Shown in pieces: positions 47,308-58,711 of a stretch of DNA of 64,000 bases. Made by a program: the position numbers and the translations under genes. Within the stretch, counting starts at the first letter, position 1; every line of letters starts with the position of its first letter. Below the pieces are notes generated by a model, which searched no databases, was not told the origin of the DNA, and was given only the letters and a program-made list of their open reading frames with translations. The stretch covers positions 1,736,001 through 1,800,000 of the forward strand of contig JAPWGK010000002.1 in NCBI GenBank assembly GCA_029641185.1, written 5' to 3'. The stretch is from Pseudofabraea citricarpa (Eukaryota > Ascomycota > Leotiomycetes > Helotiales > Dermateaceae).

Positions 47308-48616
47308 ATGGCGGCTCCCGCTGAAGATTACCGACCGGCTTTTCCGCCGAAACCGAAACCTCACATCTCGACCGGCCTTCCGTTCCCGTCGGCAACTGCA
47401 CATCATGTCACCAATACCTTTCAGGCAAAGAAGGTCTATGTCATTGTATCGAGCTCTATCAGCAAGACAGATAATTTCAGTGCATTGCAAGATGCTCTAG
47501 GCGATAAGATTGTTGGGGTGAGGAAGGGCATTAGACCGCATACGCCGTGGGATGATATCCTCGAGATTGTGCAAGATATCCTGGATAAGGGAGCAGATCT
47601 CATCATCACACTCGGAGCTGGTTCACTTACAGATGGAGCTAAGATCATCTCATTCGTATGGTCTCCCTTCTCACTCCTCCAGAAAGAAACAAGTCTAACT
47701 AGACCATTCTTAGGCTCTAGCGAACAATGTCTCGACACAAGAAGGTCTCGAGAAACTAACGGCAGATGCCAAAACCCCAGATCTGAAGCCATGCTCGATT
47801 CCCGTCATCAACATCCCGACCTCATTATCCGGTGGAGAATTCTCGCCTTTCGCAGGAGCGACGGATAAACGGAATGATCACAAAGCCGGCTTCGCGCATC
47901 CATCCATGGGAGCAGATCTCATCATCCTTGATCCGGCACTGAGTGTGAGCACACCAGCTCAGATCTGGTTGTCAACAGGAATCCGAGCCGTCGACCACTG
48001 CGTCGAGGGGCTATGTTCTACACATAGCAACACTGGTCCCGAGACGGATCAAGGATTCGCCAAAGGATTGAAATTACTCGCTCCGAATTTGTTATTGACG
48101 AAGAAGCATTGGGAGGATGAGGAACCGAGATTGCAAGAGATGATGGGTGTCGTGGAAGCCATGAGAGCCCTGGGATATGGAGTGCCGATGGGGGGAAGTC
48201 ATGGCATCGGACATCAACTTGGTCCGCTTGGAGTCGGACATGGTGAGACAAGCTGTATCATGTTACCTGCCATTTTGAAATACAACTATCAGCATGGCGA
48301 TGCGGTAGTTAGGGCAAAGCAACAAAAAGTCCTGGATGCTCTCTGGGGCGAAGAGGCTGTCGCTGAGATATTGGCCTCGAGAGGGTTGGATAAGAAATCA
48401 GCCGATGCTGGAGATGTGCTAGATGCGGTGATTAGTGAGTTGGGTATGCCGAGGAGTCTGCAGGATGTAGGCGTCGGCAGAGAGAAACTGGATGCGCTCG
48501 CCGTCAACTGCCTAAAGGATCCCTGGCTAAAGACCAACCCCGTACCGCTAATCAAGAAGACGCAGGTCCTGGAGGTCTTAGAGATGGTCGTCGGTGACGG
48601 GAAGAGTAATTTGTGA
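47308..48616 (+). CDS. Iron-containing alcohol dehydrogenase / maleylacetate reductase-like enzyme
   Basis: Two exons, 47308-47655 and 47714-48616, encode 416 residues. The fold of group III dehydrogenases is clear: an N-terminal nucleotide-binding half with KKVYVIVSSSISKT and the motif ITLGAGSLTDGAK, then PVINIPTSLSGGEFSPFAG and DLIILDPALS, and a helical half with TGIRAVDHCVEGLCS, GGSHGIGHQLGPLGVGHGET and LPAILKYNYQHG. The His ligands of the metal site are present, but the usual Asp in the first helix motif is Arg in GIRAVDH. Maleylacetate reductases also lack this Asp. It is an NAD(P)-dependent reductase whose substrate is unknown. No aromatic-degradation genes lie beside it, so a role in that pathway is only a suggestion. 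Confidence 0.85.
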
Positions 48617-49125
48617 GATCCTGGTTCCGGTTTGGGGCGGAGAATAATGGGCGTTCGTACTGTACGTGAAAGTCAGGTACCGAAGCAAAACAAATCAAGC
48701 TTTGAACCTGCGCCCTAGGCGTTTGAAACGTGTGAAAGCTAAAAGACTGTGCATCAACGTCGGAGAATTAGCACCCAATAAAGTATAACTGCACCGCGGG
48801 CGTTGTCGTAAAATTTGGTCTTTGGGTGAGGTTCGTGCGGACAAAGCTTTCCTCGAGTCTTGGCTTCTTTCTCTTGGTCCTCCACAAATCTTAGATTCAG
48901 ACCCGGCACCCAATTTCTAGGGAAGTTACTACATCACAATTAAGGATTTCTCTGCGAGTGAAATCAAAACACAGTTTGGGGATGATTGATTGATTGATTG
49001 ATCAGAATTCTATGAAATAAATTGGTATAGTGTGAAAAAAAGGCTTAGAGAAGCGTCCGTCGCAGGTATTATGCGAGGAAGGAGAATCGAAAGTTGCAAC
49101 CACCCCAGCGGGCTCGCTCACATGA
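48617..49125. other. Convergent 3' spacer, Fe-ADH / DUF3455
   Basis: 509 bp, with short GATT iterations at about 48982-49001. Nothing else was seen. Confidence 0.4.
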
Positions 49126-49850
49126 CTACGACGCATAGAACCAGTACTGACTAGCATACGGAATCGACATGACCCCGGCCTCTGTACACGTCGGGAAAGC
49201 GTTCCCACCAGCAGTGACAACTCTGTAGACCTCGGTGACTCCAATGGATCCTCCCTTGTCTTGCAATTGCAACCAATCGACCGCACCCGTGTTGTCTGGT
49301 CCAACATCTGCCGCGGAAGGAGCCTTGATGCTGGCTGTCTTTTTACCCTTGAGCAATGCGCCGACAGTATTCAAGTCGAATGTTGGCGTTCCAGCTGCAT
49401 CGAAGTAGTGATGCCCTAGCACTGCGAGTTCGGTGCCTGAGATATCCATGGCGGCAGCAGGGACGGGTTGGTATACGGCGAGGGCGGGGAAGGTGTCGAA
49501 TTTCGCTGCGTCTGTGGATGCGAGAGATGAGCCGTCGAAGAGAGTTGCTATTGCGCCTACGGCGACGGGTGTAGAGTTTGCAGAGGCGCAAGTATAGTTC
49601 TGGATGCCTCGACCAAGTGCGGCAAATTTGAAGGTGGCATTGGCGGGCGCTGGAAGCTCAGATGATCCTAGAGAAAGTTTATATTAGATAGGTTTGGTTG
49701 GAGAAGACTGGGCAAATATATACCTCCATTGACAGGCAGACTTGGAGCGGCTGCCGCTGCGTCTGGGCAAGTTTCTATCGGAGCCGCAGAGGCTACTTGT
49801 AGAACAGCTGCTAGACCGAGGCCGAGGAATAGTTTGTGGAGAGAAAGCAT
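49126..49850 (-). CDS. Secreted DUF3455 protein (often mislabelled malate dehydrogenase)
   Basis: Two exons, 49850-49724 and 49667-49126, separated by a 56-nt intron, encode 222 residues. A signal peptide (MLSLHKLFLGLGLAAVLQVASA) is followed by a short Ala/Pro linker with one Cys. The conserved body reads PANATFKFAALGRGIQNYTC, VGAIATLFDGSS, LGHHYFDAAGTPTFDL and VDWLQLQDKGGSIGVTEVYR, and ends TAGGNAFPTC with SQYWFY. This is the fungal/bacterial DUF3455 family. Database entries often call it malate dehydrogenase, but no nucleotide-binding fold is visible. It is probably an extracellular beta-rich protein of unknown function. Confidence 0.82.
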
Positions 49851-52800
49851 GACGAGTGATATAACGTGTGAAGTGTGAAGTTTGAAGTTTGGCGCGAGAG
49901 TTTTGGCGACAGATAGACGGAGAGATGAGATGTGAGGAAGGAAGACTTTTTGGAAAGAGAAACCAGAGAACCTGTCCAGGCAGAAGAGACGAAATCAAGA
50001 TAGAAAGCAGGAAAGGGAACGGAATTGCAGGCGATGATGATGATGACGATGATGGGGAAGTGAAGGACAAGACAAAAAAAGATAGGATGAGCGGTTACCC
50101 TTATACTTCTGGCTCACTTGGGCGCATGCAGTGTAGGTAGAATGTTGGTTGACCTCTTTCGCGACCTCCCAAGCATTCTGCTCGCGTAGCACCCTCGCCG
50201 TTCTAAATCCAACGATTGCTATTCTTGCCGGTCGACGTGCATGTGCAGGGTGCAGGAAGCTTAAGCTGAGTCTAACTGTCTAACTGTCTAACGCTTGCAA
50301 GGCCTCCTGCGGGCGGCCGGTGTGTGTGTCTGAGTGTGTGCGACGCTTACCAGTCTTAGAATGCGCCTCTGTTCCGGGTCGAGGGGGTCCGAGAATAACG
50401 TTGTCGTGTGGCACAGGGTGAGGACTGTACAGTGTACTCTAGTCGCATACAGTAGCATACTGTACACTCACTGTACAATACGTAAATCCAACAACGGGTT
50501 TGAGACCACCAAACGAAACATGTTCGCCCCGTGCTGCTCGTTAATCCGCGGCGGGGGACGAAGGATTTGCGAAACAAACGGCTCCTGCTCCTGCTCCTGT
50601 CCTGCTCCTGTGCTCGGCTAAGTTGGAGAAAGTGGGAAAAACAGGAAGCTCGATGCACTCTCTGTGCTTTGCGTCCTGCACACACTCACGCACTCACGCA
50701 CTGATCACCACGAAGCTCCTGAACCTCTCTTATCGATTGCTCCCAGCGTTTGATGTTCGCAACCATCAGACGAAAAGAAAGAAGAAAACACCCTGATTCA
50801 CACCCCGATTCACACCCCGCATGCCCCTCATGTGCTGACCTGCTGCTGCCAGCTGCCAGAGATGACTCCAACTTGACTTTTCTCCAGGAGCACCTACCTG
50901 TACGAGCTTTCTCCACAGCATACTTAGCACAGATTCCCAAACATACATCAGACGAACTCCTCAAAAGTTACTCCTTGTGCTCCTGAAGCCTGAGAGCAAT
51001 AATCTCCCGCGCCGCCGGTGATCTACCCATACCATACCAGCGCAGCCTCTGGATATTACAAGTATTGAGCAGCGGAAGCCTGCAGAACGTGGAGGCTGTT
51101 GCTAGTCCGCTTTCTGCCTGTCAAAGGCTCGAGGTCTTGCGAGCATCAGCCACCGCTGCATCTGACCCGCCGATGCATAGATGCAATGCGGCAGGTCTAT
51201 CTGATCTGGTCCACAAGTGCGAACCATCCGGTCTGTTTAATTAAGCAGTCGGTCTTGACATGAGCACGTCGGCATCTACAGTGCAGACCACCCTGGCATC
51301 TGTCCATGCGGGGCGCTCAAAGAAGCATGTCAACAACTCTGCTTCCAGAATCACTCTCCCTGGACCTCAAACCAACAAGCAATCCCGAGCATCTCTCTAC
51401 CAACACGGTGACCCCAAAATCCAACTGATCAACCATCCACGCCTCTCTTCCGCATCTCTGGAACACAGTCAAGAACCTACACCATCATACCCAACCCGCC
51501 ACATGAGATGATTCTGGAACACAGATCTGGCACAAACTCTCCGTGCTCTCCTTGCCACATGGGCTTCGTGGAGCCGTACAACCGTGGGACCTCTGCGATA
51601 GATTGCTTTTGTGTCCGTCCCCCGTCCTCCGTCCTCAGTCAATAATTCACAATCTCCACCGACCAGCCAAGTCTGCAAATTTAACCGCACTGCATGCAAG
51701 ACCTGGGCTCCACAATACCGGCCCGCGCAGCAGGCAGGCAGGTGACATGTCGAAAGAATCACAGCAAAATGCAGCAAAATGCAGCAAAATGGACCTAATC
51801 CAGAGACCGAAATAGAAATTCCCATCACCGCTTCTTCGCGTTCCCGAAGCAAATGTTTCCATAATTGGACCTAATTAGTCGGCAATCCTCGTGCCGAGAT
51901 CTCACCTAACCGACTGATGATTGTGCTGCTGTTGGATCTTGGAAGAGGGGTAAGTACTGAGGTGAGATGTCTTGGTTGCTGAGTTGATCCACATAGTCTG
52001 ATGGAATTATGAAGGATGGGCTGTCGTTGATCCGCGTCTAAGGTCTGACATGAGGTCGTCTGCGCCTGTTTTTAACTTTTTGTTACGTCGGCTCAAGATT
52101 GCAAGCTTGGTGTCGATGAAGCCTTTCGTTGGAGGGCGTCAACACCATCCCGGCCAATAACCCGTCTATCATGATCATCAGACGCGCGATGTTGCTTGAA
52201 GCGCTGCCATTGACTTTTCCAGCGATGCGGCCACTCACGATGCTGGAATCATAATGATCTGCCTCGCGCTTGTTTAGATGGTCTACTTTGTGGTCTTGCA
52301 GGGCGCGTGGACGATGGCTTTCACGGTGCCACATGGCAGAGCTGTCCCGTCTTTTGCTGTATAAGTAACAGCCCCATTCCAACCATGCGACCGATGTTGC
52401 GACCCCAGATGAAGTGTAAAGCATTTTCCATTATCGGATTCCAAGCCTCCTATGTTCTGACCTTTCGCTACACTACCGGTATGCATAACAAGAGAAGAAA
52501 CCAGATTCTGGCTCTCATTATGCTTTTGTCTGTGCCGCCTGCTCAGTGCCACCACCAACAGTTTTGCATTGGCCGCCTGCCCAGATACGTCTGTACTTTC
52601 TAGGTGTCCTTCTTGCCGGGAAACAAAATACATGGGCCGTTGAGAAGAGAAACTCAGCGCGGCACAGCTTCATCACAACCCACTCTAGGACCGATGATCC
52701 GTGTTACATTCTACCGGTTGCCTGTTCTTGAGCTATGATGAAGAAAGCTTGGTAGTTCACAATGGGCTTTGTACGTAATTCTCAGACGATGTTCAACAGC

Positions 52801-53383
52801 CTTGCTCATCGCAAATATGGCATCCCTCCAAAGGTTTCTTCAAGACTGGATGTTTCATGGCAACTCTCTACACAACGCCACTCTATGCAATGCGTCACAG
52901 GAGAGGTCCATTAGACGGAGTATCATTTCAGGTGATATGGTAGCTGATCCGAGCCAAGCCATGATTAGAACTTGTGGTCCTTGCTAACTACGTACTGAAG
53001 TTTCTTGAGGAGCGATATGGAGATGACTAGAATGGATACCCTAGCCTGCTGAGGAGGCTCACGCCGAAGAGAACAGATACTGCTCATACCTTCGAGATAT
53101 TGGATGACTTGCATTGCTATCGTTCAAGCTTTGTATGATTTGTAGGAAAGATAGATGAAGCCGTGACATATGCGCTTCGAATAGCGTAAGTGTTAATAAA
53201 ATTAGAAAACATCTGTCAACGAGTCTGCTCTTGAAGCAGTACCACAGGAAACAAACTCGAAAAGAACAAAATCAGGACCATCGAACTCTCACCACCCTTT
53301 AGCTGTCCACCATGAATCCAAGCGCTGGCAAAGAAAGGACCACAAGAGGACCACAAGAGAACCCCGGATCAAACCAAATCAGA
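49851..53383. other. Long non-coding spacer (3.5 kb)
   Basis: It contains several short iterations: GATGAT near 50035-50056, GTCTAACT x3 at 50276-50291, TCCTGC at about 50582-50610, GATTCACACCCC at about 50796-50820 and AAAATGCAGC x3 at about 51765-51790. Two overlapping minus-strand frames of 113-116 codons at 52083-52633 lack any recognisable motif. I see no RNA gene or transposon terminus. Confidence 0.35.
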
Positions 53384-53926
53384 TCAGACCTCGCCTCTTT
53401 CTCTCTTCTCGCCAATAATTCCAACCTCCCGATTCCCCTGCCCATTTATCTCAGAATCCAACAACGGTACACTCCCCGCCCTCCAATCTCCCTCAGTTCT
53501 CCACCGAATCTGTAACCTCACCTCTTCTCTCGATGAAACCCCATACATACACCCATTACTCTCACTCCAATCTCCAAACACTCCAACCGCAACTCCAAAC
53601 TGCCACACAGCCCACTCCTCGAGGTCTCTCGCCGCCTGCCACAGCCACGTCTGTCTGCGTTCAGACTCCTTGAACATGCTCTCCAAAGCTGCTGGCAACC
53701 AACTCCCATCCTCTTCTTTTTTTTCTTCTTCTTGGATACATGGTAATTGCTTAGCAGCGAATCTTGATATGTACTCGGGCCAGTTCATTTGCAGGAGTTC
53801 GGCAATCTTGGAAAATGGGATGCTAGGTGAGAATCGGAGTCGCAGAAGGCTCACGCTCAGAATCAGGGCCATTTTCCATTTCGGCAAGCCGTGAAAGGTC
53901 TTGGTTCGATTTTTGCTTTTGGCCAT
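53384..53926 (-). CDS. Hypothetical Trp-rich protein
   Basis: An uninterrupted frame of 180 residues from an ATG at 53926. It starts basic (MAKSKNRTKTFHGLPKWK), has a hydrophobic helix-like stretch (MALILSVSLLRLRFSPSIPF followed by SKIAELLQ), a Glu/Lys-rich patch and an unusual number of Trp residues in the middle (QTWLWQAARDLEEWAVWQFG). I recognise no family. The early part loosely recalls small fungal proteins with a Myb/SANT-like helix set, but this is weak. The gene could be real, partial or chance; an intron near the 3' end is possible. Confidence 0.4.
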   Translation of the reverse strand: MAKSKNRTKTFHGLPKWKMALILSVSLLRLRFSPSIPFSKIAELLQMNWPEYISRFAAKQLPCIQEEEKKEEDGSWLPAALESMFKESERRQTWLWQAARDLEEWAVWQFGVAVGVFGDWSESNGCMYGVSSREEVRLQIRWRTEGDWRAGSVPLLDSEINGQGNREVGIIGEKRERGEV

Positions 53927-54191
53927 TGTTCAAGGTACGAGATGAGTGAGGTTAGTTCTTGTTGGAGATTCGGGATTCTAATGAGTTGTGATTGGAGTTT
54001 CTCTTCTAAAGCTTTTTATATCTTTTCCAATGGTCAGTCATTTTGCTGTGATTCACGAATACCTGCCGTTGATGTTCACTGAATAATACTTGACTCAAAA
54101 GAAGGTGGATCCATTTCGTCTTAGCTTTGCATTGGCTGAATAGCTGGGTATCGTACGAATGCTGTTGCTTAAATACTTTTCTCGTCCCTAG

Positions 54192-55756
54192 TCACTGCGC
54201 CGACGCCTGTCCCTTCGCAGCCTTCTTTGCGTCTATCAGCTTCTGCTTCTCTAACTTCTTCAGCTGGTTCTTTGTCAGGGGTGCACTGCCATCTGCTGCT
54301 CCTTCACCACCTGCTGGAGACCCCTCTGTTGATTCCCGTGGAGCTTGCGGAGCATTGGGGTTTCCTCTGTATTCAAGTGGTTTCAGAGCGAAGAAATCGG
54401 CTACCATCTCATCGGTGACCTTTGCCCGACGCTCTTGGAAGTCCTTGACATACACTTGAAGTTCAGAGATACACTTGGCCTTCAGCTCTCCGGTCAACAG
54501 TTCTCCTTTTTGGTAAGTGAGCTTGATCTTCTCCAGTTCCTCGTCGTCTTCCAAGAAGAATGTCAAGTACTGATATGCAACATCCTTTTCTGTATCTCCA
54601 CCCTTCTCTCTCTGCTCGGCCTCTGTAGCTTGTCCGCCCGAGAAGGCATATTTGTTGACCTTGTTCTTGATCTTATTTGGCTCGTCCTTCATAAATATGG
54701 CACTCGAGTCGACACTGGCACTCATCTTGCTACCAGGACCCTGCAAGGCGTCTAAGAAACGAGCATGAATGAGAGCAGGCTTCGCAAAGTGTAGACGAGC
54801 TGCTACATCACGAGTCATGCGGAAGTAAGGATCTTGATCAATGGCACATGGGATCAGAGATGGGATAAGATTAGTTTTCGACTCGTCCGTGCCGAAAATA
54901 TGAGGGAAAGAAGAGGCGAAAGCGGTGGCTCCTTGAATTGCTCCAAAATGAATTTTGCCGATGCAAGAACTGCCATAGTTATTAGTTAATGCCACGATGG
55001 AGAGAGAGGGCATCCGGACCTCTCGTTAAATCCAAAAACAGCACGCGCGACATTCAAAGTGACATGCTTGGAAATTCTAGTGATGTTGCGGTAAAATGCA
55101 CCCCCCATGTAGTCGTAATCACTAAATATGAAGGTCTTCTTTGGATCGAATCCAACAGCAATAATATCCTTAGCATTTGCCGCAGTATATCTTTGAACTT
55201 CTTCAATTGTCTTCTGTTCCGAGAAAAGATACTTTTCATCGTCAGTAAGCATGATGATCAATGGTACATCAAACACATCTTGCAACCACCTAAGAGATGT
55301 CAGTCATGAGTAAAACCGTGAGTCTTGGTGTATAGATGGGTTTGGGCTGGGCAATTGAGCAGGGACATAAATATAGAAGCAACCGCAGGCTTACTTGGTA
55401 AAGGCGAAAGGTACAGTGTGGCCGATGTGCATCGAATCGCTGGATGGGCCACGCCCTGTGTATAGGTAGAAAGGCTGGCCCTTCTCGTAACGGTCCAGCA
55501 TGAGGTTCAAATCACGATGGCTGAAGACGATGCCTCTACGCATAAATCGATGCGGTTTGTGGCCGGTGACCTGTTCGAACCTCTGCAAATCCTCCGGCTT
55601 CAACACTTGGGTTCCGAACTTTTCTACCAAGGTCATGTAATTGATAGCTTTTGCAACCCCATCGGCTCCAATTTCTCCTTGCACATTGTAAGGGTCGACA
55701 GATTGCTCTGTGACGGTTGTCTTCGCAAGAGACTCAGTAAGCTTTGCTTCTTCCAT
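54192..55756 (-). CDS. WRS1: Cytoplasmic tryptophanyl-tRNA synthetase
   Basis: Three exons, 55756-55395, 55289-55020 and 54969-54192, encode 469 residues. The class I signatures are seen: the HIGH motif in [11 protein letters not shown] (residues 110-113) and KMSAS (residues 292-296). Eukaryotic TrpRS blocks are [81 protein letters not shown] and [17 protein letters not shown]. The start at 55756 (MEEAKLTES) is chosen over an upstream in-frame ATG at 55843, which would add a 29-residue Ser/Thr-rich extension; this could be a mitochondrial targeting form but is unproven. The C-terminus carries a Lys-rich tail ([20 protein letters not shown]). Intron 1 (105 nt) comes shortly after the HIGH motif. 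Confidence 0.95.
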
Positions 55757-56223
55757 TGTTGTAGTTGACCTGCAGAGATATGCGAAGGCTGCGATTGGGA
55801 GAAATGGAGAGGTACCAGAGAGGCTGGTAGTGCTTCGGGTCACTTTCTCTCGTCGGAATGCAGAGTCTTGAGTGTTGTAAGAATATCGCGAGAAATGGCG
55901 GGGTGGTGTTTTGAGTCACTTGCCCCTCGTGGGATTGCAGAATCTTGAGAGATGACAAAAGAGTAGGCGGTGTATCACGTGAAAATCGTAATACCTATTC
56001 CCTTGATTTCTTTTGGCACTGAAGATTGAAGAGAGATTGTGACTTGGCTGCTTTACAACCGTTGGTCATAGGTTGGAAAGAAAAAGCCCCTGAAGGCAAT
56101 TCGAACTTAAGGACCACCTTCTAAAAAGAACCTGTGGTACTGAGATGATATTATACATTTTAACCACTCCCAGTCCGCTGTGGGCTATGTACACTATCTT
56201 ACAAACTGTACATCTATCACCTT
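55757..56223. promoter_or_regulatory. WRS1 promoter and RSM24 3' end
   Basis: 467 bp. The segment next to WRS1 has two similar copies of a CACTT-CTCG-GG-TGCAGA-TCTTGAG block (about 55842-55871 and 55915-55947), a possible short duplication. Nothing else was seen. Confidence 0.35.
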
Positions 56224-57447
56224 CTATCTTCTCACAGTAGCCCTTTGTACCTTGCCTTTGCCAGCAAGCACAGCTTCAGGCACTGCGGTTTTGGTGACAA
56301 CCTTTGCAGCCAATACCTTTTGAATGCTACTCACACCATCTACTATTTCTCCTCCCAGCTCTTTTTTGAGGTCCGTATCTATCATAGCCTGCCGATGTGC
56401 CTCTATTTCAGCTCGGCGCTCTGGTGTCATTCTCCATTCCTTTGGAAATTTTGGCTTTGTCTTAAAAACATGATGGCGAGTATCCAAGGGTACATCCTCA
56501 AAGGTGTCGGTGGGATCCTAGTAAGGTCAGATAAGAAACAAACTAAAAAATGGCAGTGAACATACCCTTGCTTCTACCAGAAGCCTTTGGATTAGCTCAC
56601 CAAGATACCTCTTATTCTGAGCCTGCGTCTCATACATTTCACTGCTCATTCGGATAATGTCCGTCTCCGGATTATATCTCACACCAGCCAGTTTCTTGAG
56701 CTTGTCCCTTTGTAGTTCTGTCAAGTTAGGCATATCCGCAGTGCAGAATTCGCAAACAATCTTCTTCTCGGCAGGATGTTGTTCTCCCATGTATGTAGTA
56801 TATCTGAAGCGTAAAGGTTCATTCGTCGTAGGTGGCTGGAAAGGTTTGGCCATCTCTGATAAAAAGGGTTAGTTATATCTTCGCCCGAATATGATGCAGC
56901 ACAGCTACTTACTAGCTAGTAGAGGCATATCCCATGCCGCAAGTCTTGCATAATGCCTCATTTCTCTGTGTTGTTCAAGTTCCAAATGGCCCAGGGTGGA
57001 AATACCATCTTCGTCATCTTCATCTATCTCCTCGTCACTAAAGGACTCCTCTTCGCCCATGTTCATGAATGTCTCCTTGTGAACTCTTCTGCCAACTTCT
57101 TTATTTGCGTCCTGCTCTTTGGTAAACATGCTATCATCGCCGAGTGCGCCGCCATACACGAAGTTATCAAGCTGCTCTTTCAGCCGTATGTCCAAGTCTT
57201 CGCGTAAGCGTTTATCCATATCCAGTGGTTCCTTTGTTGATGGGGACTTTGGATCGACTGCTCCCACAGCGTCACTTGTTTTAGCACTCTCAACCGACTT
57301 GCCATCTTTTCCAGGTTGCTTCCGCTGTAACGGTGTAACTGAGAATGGTTGCTGTTTGTTGATCTGCCGTGTGCAAGATTGGTAAATTACAGGTCGACAG
57401 TTCGTCCTCCTTGCGGCAAGCCGCAGGCTGTGCATGATTGTCGCCAT
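56224..57447 (-). CDS. RSM24: Mitochondrial small-subunit ribosomal protein mS35
   Basis: Three exons, 57447-56913, 56855-56566 and 56517-56224, encode 372 residues. The N-terminus (MATIMHSLRLAARRTNCRPV) is a typical mitochondrial presequence. After an acidic, low-complexity region comes the mS35 core: MRHYARLAAWDMPLLAK, FRYTTYMGEQHPAEKKIVCE, LTELQRDKLKKLAGVRYNPE, DIIRMSSEMYETQAQNKRYL and then TRHHVFKTKPKFPKEWRMTP. The C-terminus is basic. It is the mS35 family (yeast Rsm24), a component of the mitoribosome head and body. It shares a divergent promoter with ALG13. Confidence 0.92.
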
Positions 57448-57985
57448 CTGTCAATTCCAACTCTGTCGTAATGAACACCAAATCCTGAATGGGGGAAGTG
57501 AGGCGTCTGTTGCAGGGCCGAGAGTCGTCTGGTGTCAACTCCTGTGAGGGAATTATTCAGAGGTTAGAATCACCGATTTTCCAGCGCAGAATGCAGTTAT
57601 TGATTGACCATGAGCTCGTGCTGATGGCAGGGAGTTACTGAGGTCGTCAGCATGTAAAGGTATTAGAATTGGCCGGCCAGAGAGCTTTATTGCGTCTTGA
57701 CTAGGAACTTTCAAAAAAATTGGCGGACCGCGAGGTACCATCTGATCACAGGGAAAATATTCCTGCCTTGTATTACAGGCAACTAACTAGGGCTTGTCAT
57801 GCCGCTTTAGGCAGGTGGTCAGCCAACTCTCAGCAAGATCTACGCGACTTAAAGCAGCGTTGACTCTGAGCACGGCCGCCATGGCTCTCGACCTTGTCAC
57901 AAGTCTACGTCGACTCAAGCTTGTTGAACGTGACAATATCTTGAATACCGGACATTATTCTCACCCTCTTTGTCCGATCCCTGAA
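57448..57985. promoter_or_regulatory. Divergent RSM24/ALG13 promoter region
   Basis: The 538-bp spacer holds both promoters. An in-frame ATG at 57881 with a perfect GCCGCCATGG context lies 105 bp upstream of the ALG13 start chosen here. Confidence 0.4.
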
Positions 57986-58711
57986 ATGAGCACCGCAGAT
58001 TTCCTGATTCGGGAGATATTTGTCACTATCGGAGCCACAGCTTCCTTTGATGACTTAATTGACCGAGTTCTAAGTCTTGACTTTCTTGACGCAGCAAAGG
58101 AGCTCAAGTTCAACAAGATCACTATTCAATGTGGCAAATCTTACCCAAAGTTTGAGAAACATATGGCCGAGATTCACACAGCGGTCGAACTCAATGCTTT
58201 TGATTTCAATGAGAGGGGTTTGGGACAAGAAATGCGAGGAACCACCGCTGGATCCGGACGTCTACCAGGTGTAGTTATCTCACATGCCGGTAAGCAAATT
58301 ATGCAATACAAAACAACTTCTCGAAAAGAAGCTAACCATCTCTTGCAGGGTCTGGTAGTATCTTAGATGCAATGCGGTTAGGGTGTCACATTATTGTTGT
58401 CCCGAATGAAAGTCTACTGGACAACCATCAAGCAGAGCTGGCAGACGAATTAGAATCACAAGGCTATGTCACTAAAGGCGATATCCTGTAAGTTGTTCAT
58501 AAGGTCTTGATTAATCTTGAGTAATTGAGATGCCCTGTGATATAGACTTACTGTTTCTAGGAATCTGTCAGATGCTCTCCGCAAGTGTGCCACAGGTGCT
58601 ACCATCCAGCCAACATATACTTGGCCACATCGAGCTGCAGGCAACAATCTAGCTGACATTATTGACGAGACGATTGTTAGAGAAGAATCAACTAAGGGTC
58701 ATCTGGATTGA
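57986..58711 (+). CDS. ALG13: UDP-GlcNAc transferase catalytic subunit Alg13
   Basis: Three exons, 57986-58289, 58349-58487 and 58561-58711, encode 197 residues, close to the yeast length of 202. Alg13 binds membrane-bound Alg14 and adds the second GlcNAc to dolichol-PP-GlcNAc in N-glycan assembly. Family blocks are [51 protein letters not shown] (UDP-GlcNAc site), [20 protein letters not shown] and GYVTKGDI. I chose ATG 57986 on family length and fold. An upstream in-frame ATG at 57881 has a stronger context and would give 232 residues with an unconserved N-terminus. Confidence 0.92.

Noticed and set aside
52083..52633. Two overlapping minus-strand frames of 113 and 116 codons
   Set aside because: They overlap in different frames, neither has a motif, and no clear start context supports either.
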